A DNA stretch of 64,000 bases. Source: Pisolithus tinctorius. Lineage: Eukaryota > Basidiomycota > Agaricomycetes > Boletales > Pisolithaceae. Location of the stretch: the NCBI GenBank assembly GCA_024663395.1, contig JANFAH010000070.1:124001-188000 (forward strand). Direction: 5' to 3'. Below, one piece after another: positions 45,242 to 57,713 of the stretch. Position numbers and translations under genes: made by a program. The notes under the pieces were generated by a model that was not told where the DNA came from, did no database searches, and saw only the letters and a program-made list of their open reading frames with translations. Within the stretch, counting starts at the first letter, position 1; each line of letters starts with the position of its first letter.

Positions 45242-45640
45242 TTAACGTGTCGTACTTTCCGTCGTTGACGCCGAATGGGCCAATTCTCGTTCTGTCTCGG
45301 GACTTTGGATGATCTTCTCCAGTTTGAAGCGCTTGCGAGCGGATATGGGGGGACAGTTGCGGATGATCACTCTGTCGTTCAGACGGAGTTCTTATGCAAC
45401 GTCAGCTTATTCCAAATCTACCCTCAAAACGAACACGTACTGTTGCGCTCGTCATGAGTCAGAATTTTAGTACTTCTCTCAATACGCTGAGCATGAAAAC
45501 TCAGGACAGAGGCCACCCCCAACGACGAAACCTACTTTTCCTGTCACTTTGTGGATCACGAATCGGGAGACAGTTACAGTCGCTGTCTTATTCATGCAAC
45601 CGACTTTGGTCACCGTACCAGTGAACGCCATGGGCGGCAT
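45242..45640 (-). CDS. Mitochondrial small ribosomal subunit protein uS17m
   Basis: Starts at ATG 45638-45640 with MPPMAFTGTVTKVGCMNKTA and TVTVSRFVIHKVTGK, the OB-fold of bacterial-type S17. Two small introns join it to RSTKILTHDERNKLRLNDRV and IIRNCPPISARKRFKLEKII. A short Ser/Thr-rich tail ends at TAA 45242-45244. Both junctions keep frame when spliced by hand: GTAGGT...TTGAG and GTACGT...CATAAG. No cleavable presequence is obvious, as in several mitoribosomal S17 proteins. About 90-95 residues. Confidence 0.87.
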
Positions 45641-45881
45641 TTTGTCAGAGCGTATTAATGTGACGAAGAGCACAGTTGGTCAATTACATAATGCTTGCTT
45701 GCATCCTTCGTATGCAAATCGTACACACAAACAAACAGATCTTTGATTAGCAGGGAACCTTGTCTTCTTTCGAGCTAGTTATTCAGACGTCGAGCTTTAT
45801 TAAGTGCACGTATTGCCTGGTATGTACTATGTAATAAAAGATGTATAGGTGCTGTTATAATGTCCATCAAGTCAACAGGTT

Positions 45882-47990
45882 TCAAACCGGTGAACTCGCC
45901 CTCGAGATCGACTGGTCGGTTGGTGCATACTTGGACCTGACGCGCAGCGCAGGCCCATATCTTGACAACGCAAATGGAATCGGTGCCATAGCCAGAGCAA
46001 CAAAACCCAATAATGAGGACGCCCATTGGGCTCCGAGTCTGTCGTACATTTGATTGGCGAACAACTGCGCGAGTGAACATGCGTACACATCGAGTGGGGC
46101 TGTTGTACATACCGGAAAGACAGCGCCAAAGATACTGCGAATAACTGTGTTCGCTGCCAGCGCAGAGGCTGCAACGACCATGTAAGCATCGATGATATAG
46201 TTGAGAAGGGAGAGCTAAGGGAATACTAAGTCGCCAGCGGTGATTACTCTGAAAGATACTCACGAAAATCCAGCATACACCACACCCCAACAACAATCCG
46301 GATGCTAACGGAACCCACAGGCTCACACTAGGGAACGATGTCCATCTGACCAAAGAGGTCAGAAGGGCGCTGGTATAAATCCGTTTCGACTTACGCAAAC
46401 CAAAAGAATGAGATGGCAAAAAATGGACCTGCGAGCATGGCCATCTCCAGCCGGTACTCTGGAGGAACAGGCTTTGGTGCAAACTCTTTAATCTTGCGTT
46501 CGTATCGTGGATTGAAGAAGGCAATATACTGCAATTGCATTTTAGGGTCAGAATGGCTTAAACGGACAAGGGAATCGACCTGCCACGAGCGTTGCGATAA
46601 CTCCACCAATTGGCAACGGCAAAAAAGTCAATCCCGAAGGACCAGCCCCCATGTGGTGACCCTCTGTGAATACTATGGGGTACGCTTCAAACAGGAGGTA
46701 GATACAACCGTACACGAACTGAAAGATATATCGATATGACGAGAATGCTCACGATGCCGGAAATGGACTCACACTCATGTACAGTGTAATTGCAATGAGC
46801 ATTGGCTCATGAAAAAGAATTTTGAAAGGACGAGCCAGGATATTCTCCATCTGTTGGGCAAAGGAGAGCTTTCGTGTTTCGAACGACGCGTAATATCTTT
46901 CATTACCCGTTTGCCTGCGCACTTTTTGTGCCTTCTTCACGAGTATGACAGGCCTATTTGAATCATATAAACATTTGACTATCCTTGCATAGAAAAAAAA
47001 CTTACTGGAAGGTTTCCGGCACTGTAAAGACGATCAGGAGGAGACATACTCCAGCCTATCATGGCATGAAGTTGTGGACATGTATGATAAGTGGGAGCTT
47101 CACTTACAAAGATGGTAAGAATCCAGAATAACCAACGCCATGATACTTCACTCTGCACCAAATACCCAGAAACGACCGGACCTATACCCGGGCCGGCGAA
47201 AGGAGCAACAGCAAAGATAGCCGATGCTATACCAAGCCTTTTTGCATCCCATATGTCACCTATCAAGGCCCTGATACCATGTCTGAATAAAGATAAAAAG
47301 ACTGGGTAGTGCCTGCTTACCCAGAATTAGCGAGTGGACAGGATGCAAACGTGCCTCCAATGAAGCGGAAAACAAGTAATGATGCTATGTTCTTCGATAG
47401 CGCACATCCAATTTGAAAGCACTAGCATGAAAGTGATTAGAGAGCGTATTGATGATGATTCCGGCAGGGGTCGTACCATGTAAACAAAAAAAGTTAAGAT
47501 GAAGACCGGTCGACGGCCATACTGCTCAGACAGTGGGCCCCATATGAGAGGTCCAACGCAGTACCCGGCTACGAACAGGGAGACCATCAGATTGCCCACT
47601 TCCCGGGAAATACCAAATTCATCCATCAGCGTCGGAACCAAAGCTGATGGGGCACTACTTGCGAACGTCCTGAAAGTAACGTTATTGATTGAATGAACAA
47701 GTAGTAATGAAGGTATCCTTACGCATTGAGGACGAGGAGGCCTGCAATCCCTGTTAGGTACCATCGTTTGACTGACGACCAGTTCTACATATCAACTGTA
47801 AGGACTATCAACGGAAAGAAAGCACGCGTAGACACGCCTTCGGGTTATCGGGATCGCTCTCGGAGAAAGATACCATGAACGGATCGGCATCCTTATTTGG
47901 CTCGTCTGGCAGCGCCTTCAGGATTTTCGGTGGTACTACATGAGTAGTTGCAGCTGTCGAGTTGGTACGCACAGTTGTAAGGTCATGCAT
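45882..47990 (-). CDS. MFS transporter, DHA1 (drug:H+ antiporter) type
   Basis: A 12-span major-facilitator transporter. A hydrophilic N-terminus (MHDLTTVRTNSTAATTHVVP, ATG 47988-47990) with FSESDPDNPKA is typical of fungal polyamine/drug DHA1 pumps. Then SSAPSALVPTLMDEFGIS, FVAGYCVGPLIWGPLSEQYG with RRPVF (motif A), and IFAVAPFAGPGIGPVVSGYL (motif C, antiporter signature). A charged central loop (KKAQKVRRQTGNERYYASFE) separates the halves, followed by PPEYRLEMAMLAGPFFAISF. The end is FANQMYDRLGAQWASSLLGF, VALAMAPIPFALSRYG, then a short tail with stop just above 45882. About ten introns, including one at 46075-46120 inside a span. Substrate unknown; it is near no biosynthetic cluster. Confidence 0.87.
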
Positions 47991-48227
47991 TGGCAAAAGC
48001 CAGCGAGGGGAGAGATACGCAAGTATAGGGTAGGACGTCAGAGGCCCGCATGGCACGCATTTATAGTGATGAGCCTGGCAGGCCGAACGATATGCCCGGA
48101 GAGGTCTCCGACGGATTACTACTAACCTCAGTCATCCAGTCCGCGATGTCGCAGCTGTGATTGCATTTCACCAAGTCTGTGTCAGCACCGATTGGCTCAT
48201 ACCCATTTGCCTAATTAGGACGATGTT

Positions 48228-50183
48228 ATGTCATCAACGATGACGATCATCCGAAGTAGTATGTCACTACACACTCCACAGCAGATGGATTTCACTGAAG
48301 TTTACAGACAGACTGGTAATCTGGTGTACTTCAGCCCTGGCGCTCATTTTATCCTCAATGCTGCTGAAGACACTCTCGTCGTCCGTCGCACTGATACCCT
48401 CCAAGTAACCCGCACCTGGTCCATCGGCCCCCCCTCGGAAACCGTCGTTATCACATCTCATTCCAAGTCTCATGGGACAGCGACCTCCAATAGTCAGTGG
48501 ATATCACAAGCGGGCTGGTCCTGCGACTCCGAGTACATCTTGGCTGCTTCTTCCAGGAGAGGTGTTGTTCATGTATTCAAACTCAGAGACGAAGACTGGA
48601 ACGCCAGAATCGAGACAGGCGCAGAAGGCTTGGTAAAGGCAGAATGGGCACCGGACGGACGCCATATCCTCTGTTTCTCTGAATGGGGTGTAAGCCGGCG
48701 CTTTGTCAACAATATTGCTGCATCAAGCATCTTTGACCCTTCCTTCAGCTTCGCGTTACCATATGGTCACTGTTGACAGCTAGTGCAACATATATACAAT
48801 TTCCAATTCATCCCGATAGAGGTGGTTATAAGATGTCGTTTTTTACAGATATCTTGCAGTTGCTTATGAAGCATAGGATATGCCTTCCGTGCAGATGCAC
48901 GATACTTCGTTTTGGCTGAGCGTCACAAGTCGAAGGACACCATGGGTATCTATGATACCTCCAGCAATTACAGATTAGTGCGGGTACGTTACTATTCCTG
49001 CTTTGCTGGAAATGCTGGAAGCCAAGTGGAACTACACAGCACTTTCCATCCCCAACGACGAATCTATCTTCACTTGCTTTGTCCCCGTCCGGAAATTACC
49101 TTGCAGTATGGGAAAGCATCCTAGAGGCACGTTGATCTTGCAAGCCATTTTACATCCGTAACGCGTACACGTCTGCAGTACAAGTTACACATCCTTTCTC
49201 TTGCTGGTGACGTCCAAGGTACTTTTACTCCAACTCCCGACCCGGGTTTCGGCATTCGCCATGCAGCGTGGCATCCAACTGGAATGTTCATCGCCGTTGG
49301 AGGATGGGATGATAAGGTAAGTAGAGGGAAGTTGCCGGGACGATGGTTATATGTGCTGACACCTTCAGATTCACATACTTGACAGCCTCACATGGTCAGC
49401 GGCGTCAACCCTGGAGCTTTCTAGCAGAATACCCAATGGCGTCGTAAGGTGACCTCGATTTTGTGTGACAGACTGATCATTCAAGTAATGACAGGTGCTG
49501 TGGCGAGAGCCTGCTGACTGGCTTGAGTCAACGCAGGGCAGAGGGTTCATCTCATGTGAGTCGTTACCTCATGTTCGTGCAACCACTGACGTATTAATTG
49601 CTTAGATGAACGCCTCAGGGGTCCTCAGAGCGTCAGTATATGCCGGGTGGATCTCACAAAGCCAAATCAGAGATCAGGTGCAGTGCAGCTCGAATGGAAT
49701 AAGACAGGGACTCTCTTATTAGTGCGATTTGGTAGCTCTGCTTCGTATAATTCACATAGTCAGCGCTGACGACCAACAGAGAACGTGCCAACTCTGGTGC
49801 ATATCTACGATTTTCCGACGCCCTCTGAACCGTTTGTGCCGCGTCTGCGGTGCGTGCTGCAACACCAGAAACCTGTTCTAAGCGCGCGATGGAATCCCGT
49901 GCGTAAGGGCAATTTAGCGATTTGTTGCGGCACGCAAAGTGTCTACACGTGGAGTGATGAATGGGAAGGGGAAGGCGGCGAGGAGGAAGATATGGCCGAG
50001 TGCATTGGAGTGCCCACCAACAGTAAGTTGTTTATTGGCTCATGGCTTCTTCGACACTACTTTCCCGTAGTGAAGTACGAAACGAGGGACATTCGATGGG
50101 CACCGGATGGAAAGGGGCTGGCATTGATGGACAAAGATACTTTCTGCTGTGCCTTCGAAGTCGAGGACGACGTGATCAGTTGA
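48228..50183 (+). CDS. WD-repeat protein WRAP73/Wdr8
   Basis: In fission yeast Wdr8 anchors minus ends of spindle microtubules at the spindle pole together with Msd1 and kinesin-14. The conserved start is MDFTEVYRQTGNLVYFSPGA; its Met is at 48285, while the longest frame starts at 48228. Propeller blades follow: SQAGWSCDSEYILAASSRRG, VKAEWAPDGRHILCFSEWG, RADARYFVLAERHKSKDTMG, GFGIRHAAWHPTGMFIAVGG with WDDKIHILDSLTW. Then come WNKTGTLLLVRFENVPTLVH, SARWNPVRKGNLAICCG and DIRWAPDGKGLALMDKDTFC. The end is EVEDDVIS, TGA 50181-50183. Around eight introns, all short. The start at 48285 is likelier from conservation; the extra 19 residues are unsupported. Confidence 0.88.
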
Positions 50184-50353
50184 CGTGTACATATCTACAT
50201 ACGATAGGAATATGACCATGCTTGCTTGCGGCGACCGACGCGACGCGCACGCCATCGGCCCGGCGAGGTGTTGCTGACTAATACCACCTCCGTTCCTCCA
50301 AGGCCTATTAGTAGTGCCTCCGTCAATCGTCAGCCCGAGTTGTCCCATCTACC

Positions 50354-52873
50354 ATGTTATCGCGTTCTTTTCGTGTCGCCAGTCTTGCGGAACGTAGGCT
50401 GACCTCGCTGAACAGGTCCCGTCTATTGAGGTCGTTCGCTAGTTCCTCGAGTAATCACGAGCAGAGGGATCAGGTCCCGAAGCCGGGAACTGACGACGAC
50501 AAAGGAAAGGCAAAGGCCGACGACGCAGATAACAAACGGACTGAAGCCCCTCAGGAACTACCTAGAGGATTGGAGGGCTTTTTCCAGCGCTATCAGCAGT
50601 CCAAACAGAGGCAGCAATGGTCATCTAAGCAGTCGGATACACAGGAAGATGAACAACCTCGCGCTAAACCCCCACCCCAAGGCGGGAGCAACAACAACTT
50701 CAATCCTAATCAGCTAGCGCTCCTTGTTACTTCCGCCGTCATCTTTTATGCCCTCAGTGGTTCCTCTGGGTCGCAGTCGAGGGAGATTACTTGGCAGGAG
50801 TTCAGAACCGCGTTTCTCGACAAGGGTTTGGTCGAAAAGCTCATAGTCGCCAATCGACAGAAAGTGCGGGTCAAATTGCATTCAAACGCAACGGGTAGTA
50901 TGTACTCCCTAGGGGGTAGCGACTACTGGTTCTCCATCGGCAGCGTAGAGGCCTTCGAGCACAAGCTCGAGGAAGCTCAGGATGAGCTCGGAATTCCCCC
51001 TAGCGAACGAATACCAGTCGCCTACCACGACGAGATCTCAACGGTTCATACCCTTCTCAATTTTGCCCCTACTCTCCTTTTTGCAGGCTTACTTTTCTAC
51101 ATGAGTCGCAGAGCTGGGTCATCCGCCGGTGGTGGACCCGGAGGGATCTTCAGCATCGGTAAAAGTAGAGCCCGACTATTTAACCAGGACACGGACGTCA
51201 AGATCAAATTTAAAGATGTTGCTGGGATGGACGAAGCGAAGGAGGAGATTATGGAGTTTGTGAAGTTCTTAAAGGAGCCTGGAAAGTACGAGAAGCTCGG
51301 TGCCAAGATTCCTCGTGGTGCAATACTTTCTGGCCCTCCGGGCACGGGGAAGACGCTATTGGCAAAAGCCACTGCCGGAGAAGCATCAGTTCCCTTCCTC
51401 TCTGTCTCTGGGTCCGAGTTCGTTGAAATGTTCGTTGGTGTCGGCTCCTCCCGCGTCCGCGACTTGTTTGCGTCTGCCAAGAAAAATGCTCCTTGTATCA
51501 TCTTCATTGACGAAATCGACGCGATTGGAAAGTCGCGAGGGAAGTCAGCAAGCTTCGGAGGTAACGACGAGCGAGAGTCTACTCTCAACCAGTTGTTGGT
51601 CGAAATGGACGGATTTGGCACACAGGAACACATCGTAGTGCTGGCTGGCACCAACCGTCCTGATGTACTCGACCCTGCTCTTATGCGTCCTGGTCGTTTC
51701 GACCGGCACATCACCATTGACAGGCCAGACGTGTCGGGACGTAAGGGTATTTTCATGGTCCATCTCAAACCCTTACGCCTTGCTCCGGACATTTCGGACA
51801 TGCCCGTTCTTGCCCAGAAGCTCGCCGTCCTCACACCTGGTTTTTCTGGTGCAGACATTGCAAACGTTTGTAACGAAGCTGCACTGCATGCCGCTCGGAA
51901 GGGCCACGAATACGTCACGGACGGGGATTTTGAGAGTGCCATTGAGCGGGTTATAGCTGGTCTCGAACGGAAGAGTAGAGTGCTCAGTCCCGAAGAGAAG
52001 AAGATTGTTGCGTACCATGAGGCTGGACATGCCGTGTGTGGCTGGTTTTTACAACATGCGGACCCTCTCCTGAAAGTCAGCATCATCCCCCGTGGAGTAG
52101 GTGCATTGGGTTACGCACAGGTATATATTTCTCGATAGCATTGGAATACGCTGACCTGGCTTATACTGCTTACAGTATCTTCCTCCGGATCGCTACCTGC
52201 TTTCCACGCCACAAATGATGGATCGTATTTGCATGACTCTAGGTGGACGAGTCTCAGAAGAAATTTTCTTTGGCGCCGGGAATATCACTACTGGCGCCCA
52301 AGATGATCTCCAGAAGATCACGCGAATGGCATTTGAGGCATGCGCCAACTACGGTATGAACAACATAATTGGCCCTGTCAGTTATGGTGGTCGAGAAGGG
52401 CAGAAGGAGAGTTGGACGAAGCCTTTCAGCGAGAAGACTGGCGAGATGTTAGACGCCGAAGTTCGGAAAATGATCATGTGCGTGTAGAGGCCTCATCGAA
52501 GAGTAGTGTTATTGATGTCGCCGTTCTGCAGAACTGCTCATCAACGGACTACAGAGCTCCTTACTCAACATCGTGAGGACGTTGAGAAGATTGCCAAGCG
52601 ACTTTTGGAGAAAGAGGTCCTTACACGGTCAGTCACTCAGCACTATACTAGGTCGGCAACTCTGAACAGTTCGACAGGGAAGATATGATCGACCTTCTTG
52701 GGAAGCGCCCTTTTGCTAACCAAGCGGATGACATGGACAAATGGCTCGATCAACACCGTGGACATGAGCGTAGCGCTCCTCCTCCAATTGAGGAATCTGA
52801 TTCAGCACCTGGAGATTCAGTGCCTTCGCCAGTCGTGACTTACACGAGGATAGGTGACCGCAGGCTCAGATAA
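50354..52873 (+). CDS. AFG3: Mitochondrial m-AAA metalloprotease (Afg3/Yta12 family)
   Basis: An inner-membrane ATP-dependent protease that degrades misfolded proteins and processes mitoribosomal bL32m. A Ser/Arg-rich presequence leads to a charged linker and a first span ([16 protein letters not shown]). The FtsH-extracellular-like domain comes next ([20 protein letters not shown]), then a second span ([15 protein letters not shown]). AAA motifs: Walker A GPPGTGKT (residues about 326-333), Walker [16 protein letters not shown], arginine-finger region [10 protein letters not shown]. The zinc motif HEAGH is at about residue 555. Three small introns lie in the 3' part, so the protein is about 780 residues, ending [11 protein letters not shown]. 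Motifs are complete. It may be Afg3 or Yta12; I cannot separate these firmly. Confidence 0.92.
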
Positions 52874-53209
52874 AGATTCAACCTAACCATCTCAGTCTCG
52901 CGTTGCAGAGCCGCCATCTGCCTTAGATATCATCTGCAGTGAACATCGACACACTAAAACTCTATTGTAATTCGTGCCGATTTAAAAAAACCGCTCCATT
53001 CAATTTCCCCTAATCCTGCTCACCTAGTGCGCCTTGTCTGACTGAACCCGCAAATCGTAACACCTGGATATCTGGTGGGTTGACAGATGGTAACGACCTC
53101 GTCACGTTGATCCTTTGGAATGTTATCGTCATATTCGCGGCGGAGAACCATGCCATGCAAGTGGAAGTCGACGTGTTATTTGAATATTTGGAGGTCTGAT
53201 GTGGAGTGA

Positions 53210-54224
53210 CTATGAGAATGCTTTGCGATACGTGTCGATGCCAACAACTTCTTCGAGGGGTTTGAGGGATCCACGTAGCCAATCTTTCACGTCCTCCGTC
53301 TCCAGTCCTGCTGCTCTTATTACGAAGGTATTTCCATCATCCACAGGGGTCATAGCCCATAGCACGCGTGGGGGTGCGGCCATGCTCAAGACGGAGTATG
53401 ATCTTAACTTGTCCTTCAACTGGGCAACGACACCATGTACGAGGGGACCACAGACAATGAGCGTTGCATAGCATGAGTAAGGCTTGAGCCTGTCGCTTAG
53501 CGAACGCCGTGACCTATTAGGCCGGTGCGTGGCAACGGCTGCATCGTCGTCGTCGTCGTGTAGAGGCTCTTCAAGTAGCATGACGTCCTTAGCGATGCGT
53601 CGCCCATTAACCATGACTTCATTCACGCTAAAATAACGCGAAAATACCCATTCCTCTCCTAGTGACCTGCGACCCGACGTGAACCAATCCAGAAGGACCA
53701 ACGAGGCACCATTTGAAAGGTGAAACCTCTGCACTTGGGTATATGACGCAGATCGAAAGCATGTCACAGGATCCGGGAGGAGGAAGACAGCACTTGTGGG
53801 TGCAACGTATATGTCCATCAGCTGCGTCGTCGTGGCATTGTTAAGTAGGTTGGCGTCAGTCGGCGAGTTCCCCAAACGAGCTGATGCCCGGTTGGCGGAA
53901 CGCGCTTTAAAGACCTTGGTCGATCCCTGTTGGCTGGCGGTTGGGTTGTCTGCGATAGAGAGTAGAGCGACAAACCTGAGATAGCAATAGGAGTTTGCTT
54001 CCACCCTCCGCTCGTACCTGCAACTTGATGCGATCTCCGCAGACAAGACCGCCCCCATAGTTCATCACATACACTATGGCTACATCATTGTCGGCCACCC
54101 GGGGAGAAAGGAGCTTGAGAGGGTATGTCGACGACAGTTCTGAGAACACAACCGATACACCATTGAGAGAGCAGGTTATCTTCCCATGTCCAGGAGCAAT
54201 GCGGTCGTCCACCGTTGGCCCCAT
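53210..54224 (-). CDS. Urease accessory protein UreD
   Basis: UreD binds apo-urease and, with UreF and UreG, lets nickel reach the active site. From ATG 54222-54224: MGPTVDDRIAPGHGKITCSL, then YPLKLLSPRVADNDVAIVYV, and MNYGGGLVCGDRIKLQVRAE, a hallmark of UreD/UreH. After an intron GSTKVFKARSANRA is the second family motif. The middle has LPDPVTCFRSASYTQVQRF and LVLLDWFTSGRRSLGEEWVF. The C-terminus (VLWAMTPVDDGNTFVIRAAG) completes the beta-helix, with stop TAG 53210-53212. An Asp-rich loop (HDDDDDAAVATH) is an odd insertion. Urease and UreF/UreG are not in the window, as expected for fungi. Confidence 0.93.
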
Positions 54225-54572
54225 AATCACTGGTGGGCACGGTCTTAAGTTAATAAGTTAAGTTTCCCAAAAGGCTTTAACGAACGTCAATTATTCCCTA
54301 CAAGTCGCAATTTATGTGAACACGTAGTATTTCCATATCATATGCATGGCCCTAGACACGCCGAGTACGTGTCAGCAGAAACAAAAGAAGCGAGCGAAGG
54401 TAACTGACAAGGATGTAACATGGAAGACAATAATATAAGATAGCAAGAACAAAGGATACAAAACGAGTGTGAATGTCGAGTCACCGAAGATCTATACTGC
54501 GAACGAGAAAGTTCGGAAGGTCCACTTAAAGGACATGGATGAAGTTGAGAAGACAAGGTAGGAATTTACTAG
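54225..54572. other. Intergenic, nothing seen
   Basis: About 350 bp between the UreD start and the Byr4 stop. Purine-rich, with no gene-like frame. Confidence 0.6.
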
Positions 54573-57319
54573 TCAGTACTTCCTCGTTGCGAGTGCGCGG
54601 ATCTCGTACAAAAATGACCTGTCAGGTTCAGCAAAAGGGTCAGTTTGTCGTGACGCCAGTGAACGCCAGCCCCTTATTTCTGAACGATGTCGATCTTCGG
54701 CGGAGCGGCAAACTTCCACGAAATCGTCCGCAACATCATAGACTATTGAGGCTCGCGAGCCTCGGTCACTTTCCGACTCGGAGGTTGTTCGAGTGCGGCT
54801 GCGCGCTGGACTTGGAGCAGTGACTACAATTGTTGATGAGCAAGGCACACTCGTATCGAGGGTTGCAGGAGTTGCGGAACTCTGCTGGCTAGCACGTATC
54901 GTTCCTCCCTTGGTCTCCCATGCTTCCTCGTCTTCATCATCAGCCAAGTCAGCAAAAACATCAGGCTCCTCCTCATCCGGAGGCAGCGTTGATATCCAGC
55001 ACATCCGAGCAGGGTCGAAAATCATATTGCCAACTTTTCGCGCTCCAGAAGCGAAGGAACCTACGGGCGAGCCAATAGAAGAACCGGTAAGATGCGTTAT
55101 CAGGGCCGGGCGGGTCGATGTGCCGACAACTGCATCAAAGTCCCGGAGCACTTGATCGTTTCCCTCCCAACGAAGAGATGATGGATTCCATTTCATGCCA
55201 CATACCACTAAGAAAATACTTGAGCACCTGTGGCCGGTAGCAACCACACCACATACCTTTTGGGCCACTGGGTATACCGAGATGTCGTATGAGCGTTGGT
55301 TTCCTTCTGGTATGACCGAGCACTGGGGATTGCGGAGAAGCATCCTTTTTCTTTCGAACAGGCTCCACGGCTGGGGTACTGACTTTGGAAAGCTCGAAAC
55401 GACCAGTACGCCTCAGAGTATTGATAGAAGGTGTGAATGCGGCTGATGAATCTAAGTAGGAGGCATTGAGAATATGCTACGCCCCAATCGAGGAAGTACC
55501 GACCTGGAGTGGGACTGCGCCCATCTCTTCGCCCCTTTTTCCGCATCGTACCCGTCTCTTTCTCCTTGTCAGAAGATTTCAGCGCACCGTTAACGACGCC
55601 TCGGCTCATGGCCTTGGGCTGTATTCGAAACTTGCATTCCTTCTCCCGATCGGTGGGGAGATCATCGAAACCGTCCAGCTCCGTACCGTCGCCATAGGTT
55701 CTTTGCCGCTTTGGGCGGCGTAGTAGTTTGGGTGCTATGGATGGGGTGATAGAAGGCATCTGAGTGGGTGCTACACCCTTTCGTAGCGAAGACGTTGACG
55801 GAGGACGGTGAGGAATAGGAGAAGTGGCACGATACGTTGGATGGGGTGAGGGGTTGGGAGAAGAGCCTGGAAACACGGAGGACAGGGAGGGTCTCGATTT
55901 TACACGCAACGAGGTGGGCATAGTCAGACGTAAAGCAGCAGGATTTGATGAAGGAGTTGATGGTCGCGTGGGTGGTACCATAAAGTCAAGTGTGTGCATC
56001 CGACTCGTGGAACTTGTATGTGATTTAGCACGCGATGCAGCTGTAGGAGCATCGTACCTCGTAGGCTTCGCTACCGTCGAAGAGCCCATTGTAGAAACTA
56101 TCCCGGAGCCTGCTGCTTGGGATGTACTGGTTTCCATTAATGAGGACAACGAGGCTTTGCGAGTGAGTCCTCTGCGTTGGGATGGTGGTGTCAGAGGTTT
56201 GAGACCTGAATGTGATTTTTGTCCGCGTAAACTGCCAGGCTTTGGAGACAAAAGGGTATTTGTGGATGTCGGAGGTGCTGTGGTGAGGGCCTCCTTGTAT
56301 GTACGTGTGGAAGTGGGGACTAGCGGAGGAGGGGATGAGGACAACTTGATACGCTGGAGCTGGCGAGCGGACGATACGGGAGGGTTGATTGGTGATTTGG
56401 CACGAGCTGCCCTCAGCCGAGAGGGAGGTCGTGTAGGGGGAGGAGCTCTGGCAGGAGCGCTCTTACTGCGAGTGGCGGGATGCTGCGTCTGCTTTGCGCT
56501 GACGAGCCTGCTGGGGTTAAAGTCGTCATCATCTTCGATGACGAGCCCCATTTCAAAATCATCTTCAGGGTCTGGATACGCTGGTTTTACCCTGTGGTCG
56601 GCTATCTGGGTTTTCTTCTTTATCTCAAGCAACCTCTTGAGATGTTTTCCACTCTGTCCAGATTCAAATAAACCCAGCGGAATGACAAGACCTTCAAGCT
56701 CGCTTTCATTTTCCTCACAATCACTTTCCTCCGTCCCTGGTAAAGAGATCGAGGACGCTGAATTCGAGGAGCAAGCATCGGCAAAGCCAAGGGTAGAGTA
56801 AGCATCTGATGATTGTGAGGAAGAGGTTTGATCCCTGTCTCCCCATTCTAGGGAATTCTTTGATGATCGATGGCTCAGTGGTAGAGGGGCTAGAGAAAGT
56901 TGTGTAAGGTCGGACGGGAGAGCGAAAGCGGACTCAAAGTCCTCGTCGATGGGGGTGGGGGGCGGCTTGTTAACAGTGGTTCTCGGAAGATGGGCGACTT
57001 TGATGGTAGATACACCTTCATCCTCCTCCTCCTCCTCTTCCTCCTGACAAGCAAGGGGAGGTCGGATCGTGACCATGCCGCCTGAACTCAGTCTGGAGAG
57101 CTCATTCCGAGCGGCCAGGGCGGAGACAACAGCGTTAGCCTTTGCGCCACCCGTCTTCCCAAAGTCCAGTTCGGTGTCCCAGTCCATGCCTTCATCTTCA
57201 TCTTCCTTGTCGGATTCAACTACGAGAGACCTTATGTGGTCTCCTTCAGGAAGGTCGAAGTCGGCGTCGGGCCATTCTTCCCTAGATTGTGGAGCGATCG
57301 GTGCTGGGACGGTGGTCAT
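54573..57319 (-). CDS. BYR4: Septation inhibitor Byr4/Bfa1
   Basis: Byr4 is the scaffold of the two-part GAP (with Cdc16/Bub2) that keeps the Spg1/Tem1 GTPase off at the spindle pole. From ATG 57319: EEWPDADFDLPEGDHI and MDWDTELDFGKTGGAKAN, then an acidic run and a conserved stretch FESAFALPSDLTQLSLAPLP. SSKNSLEWGDRDQTSSSQSS and LEGLVIPLGLFESGQSGKHL, with DPEDDFEMGLVIEDDDDF, are typical of the family. A long Ser/Pro-rich disordered middle follows. The C-terminal GAP-binding repeats include KPTLIRHLGIPSGPKG, then across introns MKWNPSSLRWEGNDQVLRDF and ARKVGNMIFDPARMCWISTL. The stop is next to 54573. A 325-codon antisense frame is a codon-bias shadow. Confidence 0.87.
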
Positions 57320-57713
57320 GTTAGACTAGTAGGGAGTGTAGTGTAGAAATGCCCCGTGCTGGGGGCGAGCGATGGTGAATTTTCAGGAGACTTGGTGGAG
57401 AGAATGGAAGTGGGGAATTGTAGGGAGGAGATCCGGTGCGAAATCGCTTTGAAGAGCGGACAATCGCACGGGAGACCCCCTACAAAGTACCCCTCCGGAT
57501 AGTCAGAACAATAGCTACGATTGTCTTGACCCTGCGTTTGTTGGCCAACGTCGAGGCTTGGCTTGTCGGGCGTCTGTCGGGTTGAGTAAACGAAGTAAAC
57601 GTGCTTGGATATGCTGGCAGCCACACCATTGTGACTGTCACGTCACGCATCGGTGCACAAACAATCTAACACAAATGACACTCCGTACAAAAGTGACCCT
57701 GCTGCACTTAAGG
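57320..57713. other. Intergenic, nothing seen
   Basis: About 390 bp between the Byr4 start and the NRDE2 stop. It should contain the Byr4 promoter. The minus frame at 57316-57624 has no recognisable motif. Confidence 0.55.

Noticed and set aside
51097..52086. A 329-codon minus-strand frame opposite the m-AAA protease
   Set aside because: The plus strand encodes Walker A/B and HEAGH motifs without interruption; the antisense frame has no family similarity.
55824..56801. A 325-codon plus-strand frame opposite Byr4
   Set aside because: It is low-complexity, lacks motifs, and lies exactly opposite the Ser/Pro-rich coding region of Byr4; codon bias of the true strand explains it.
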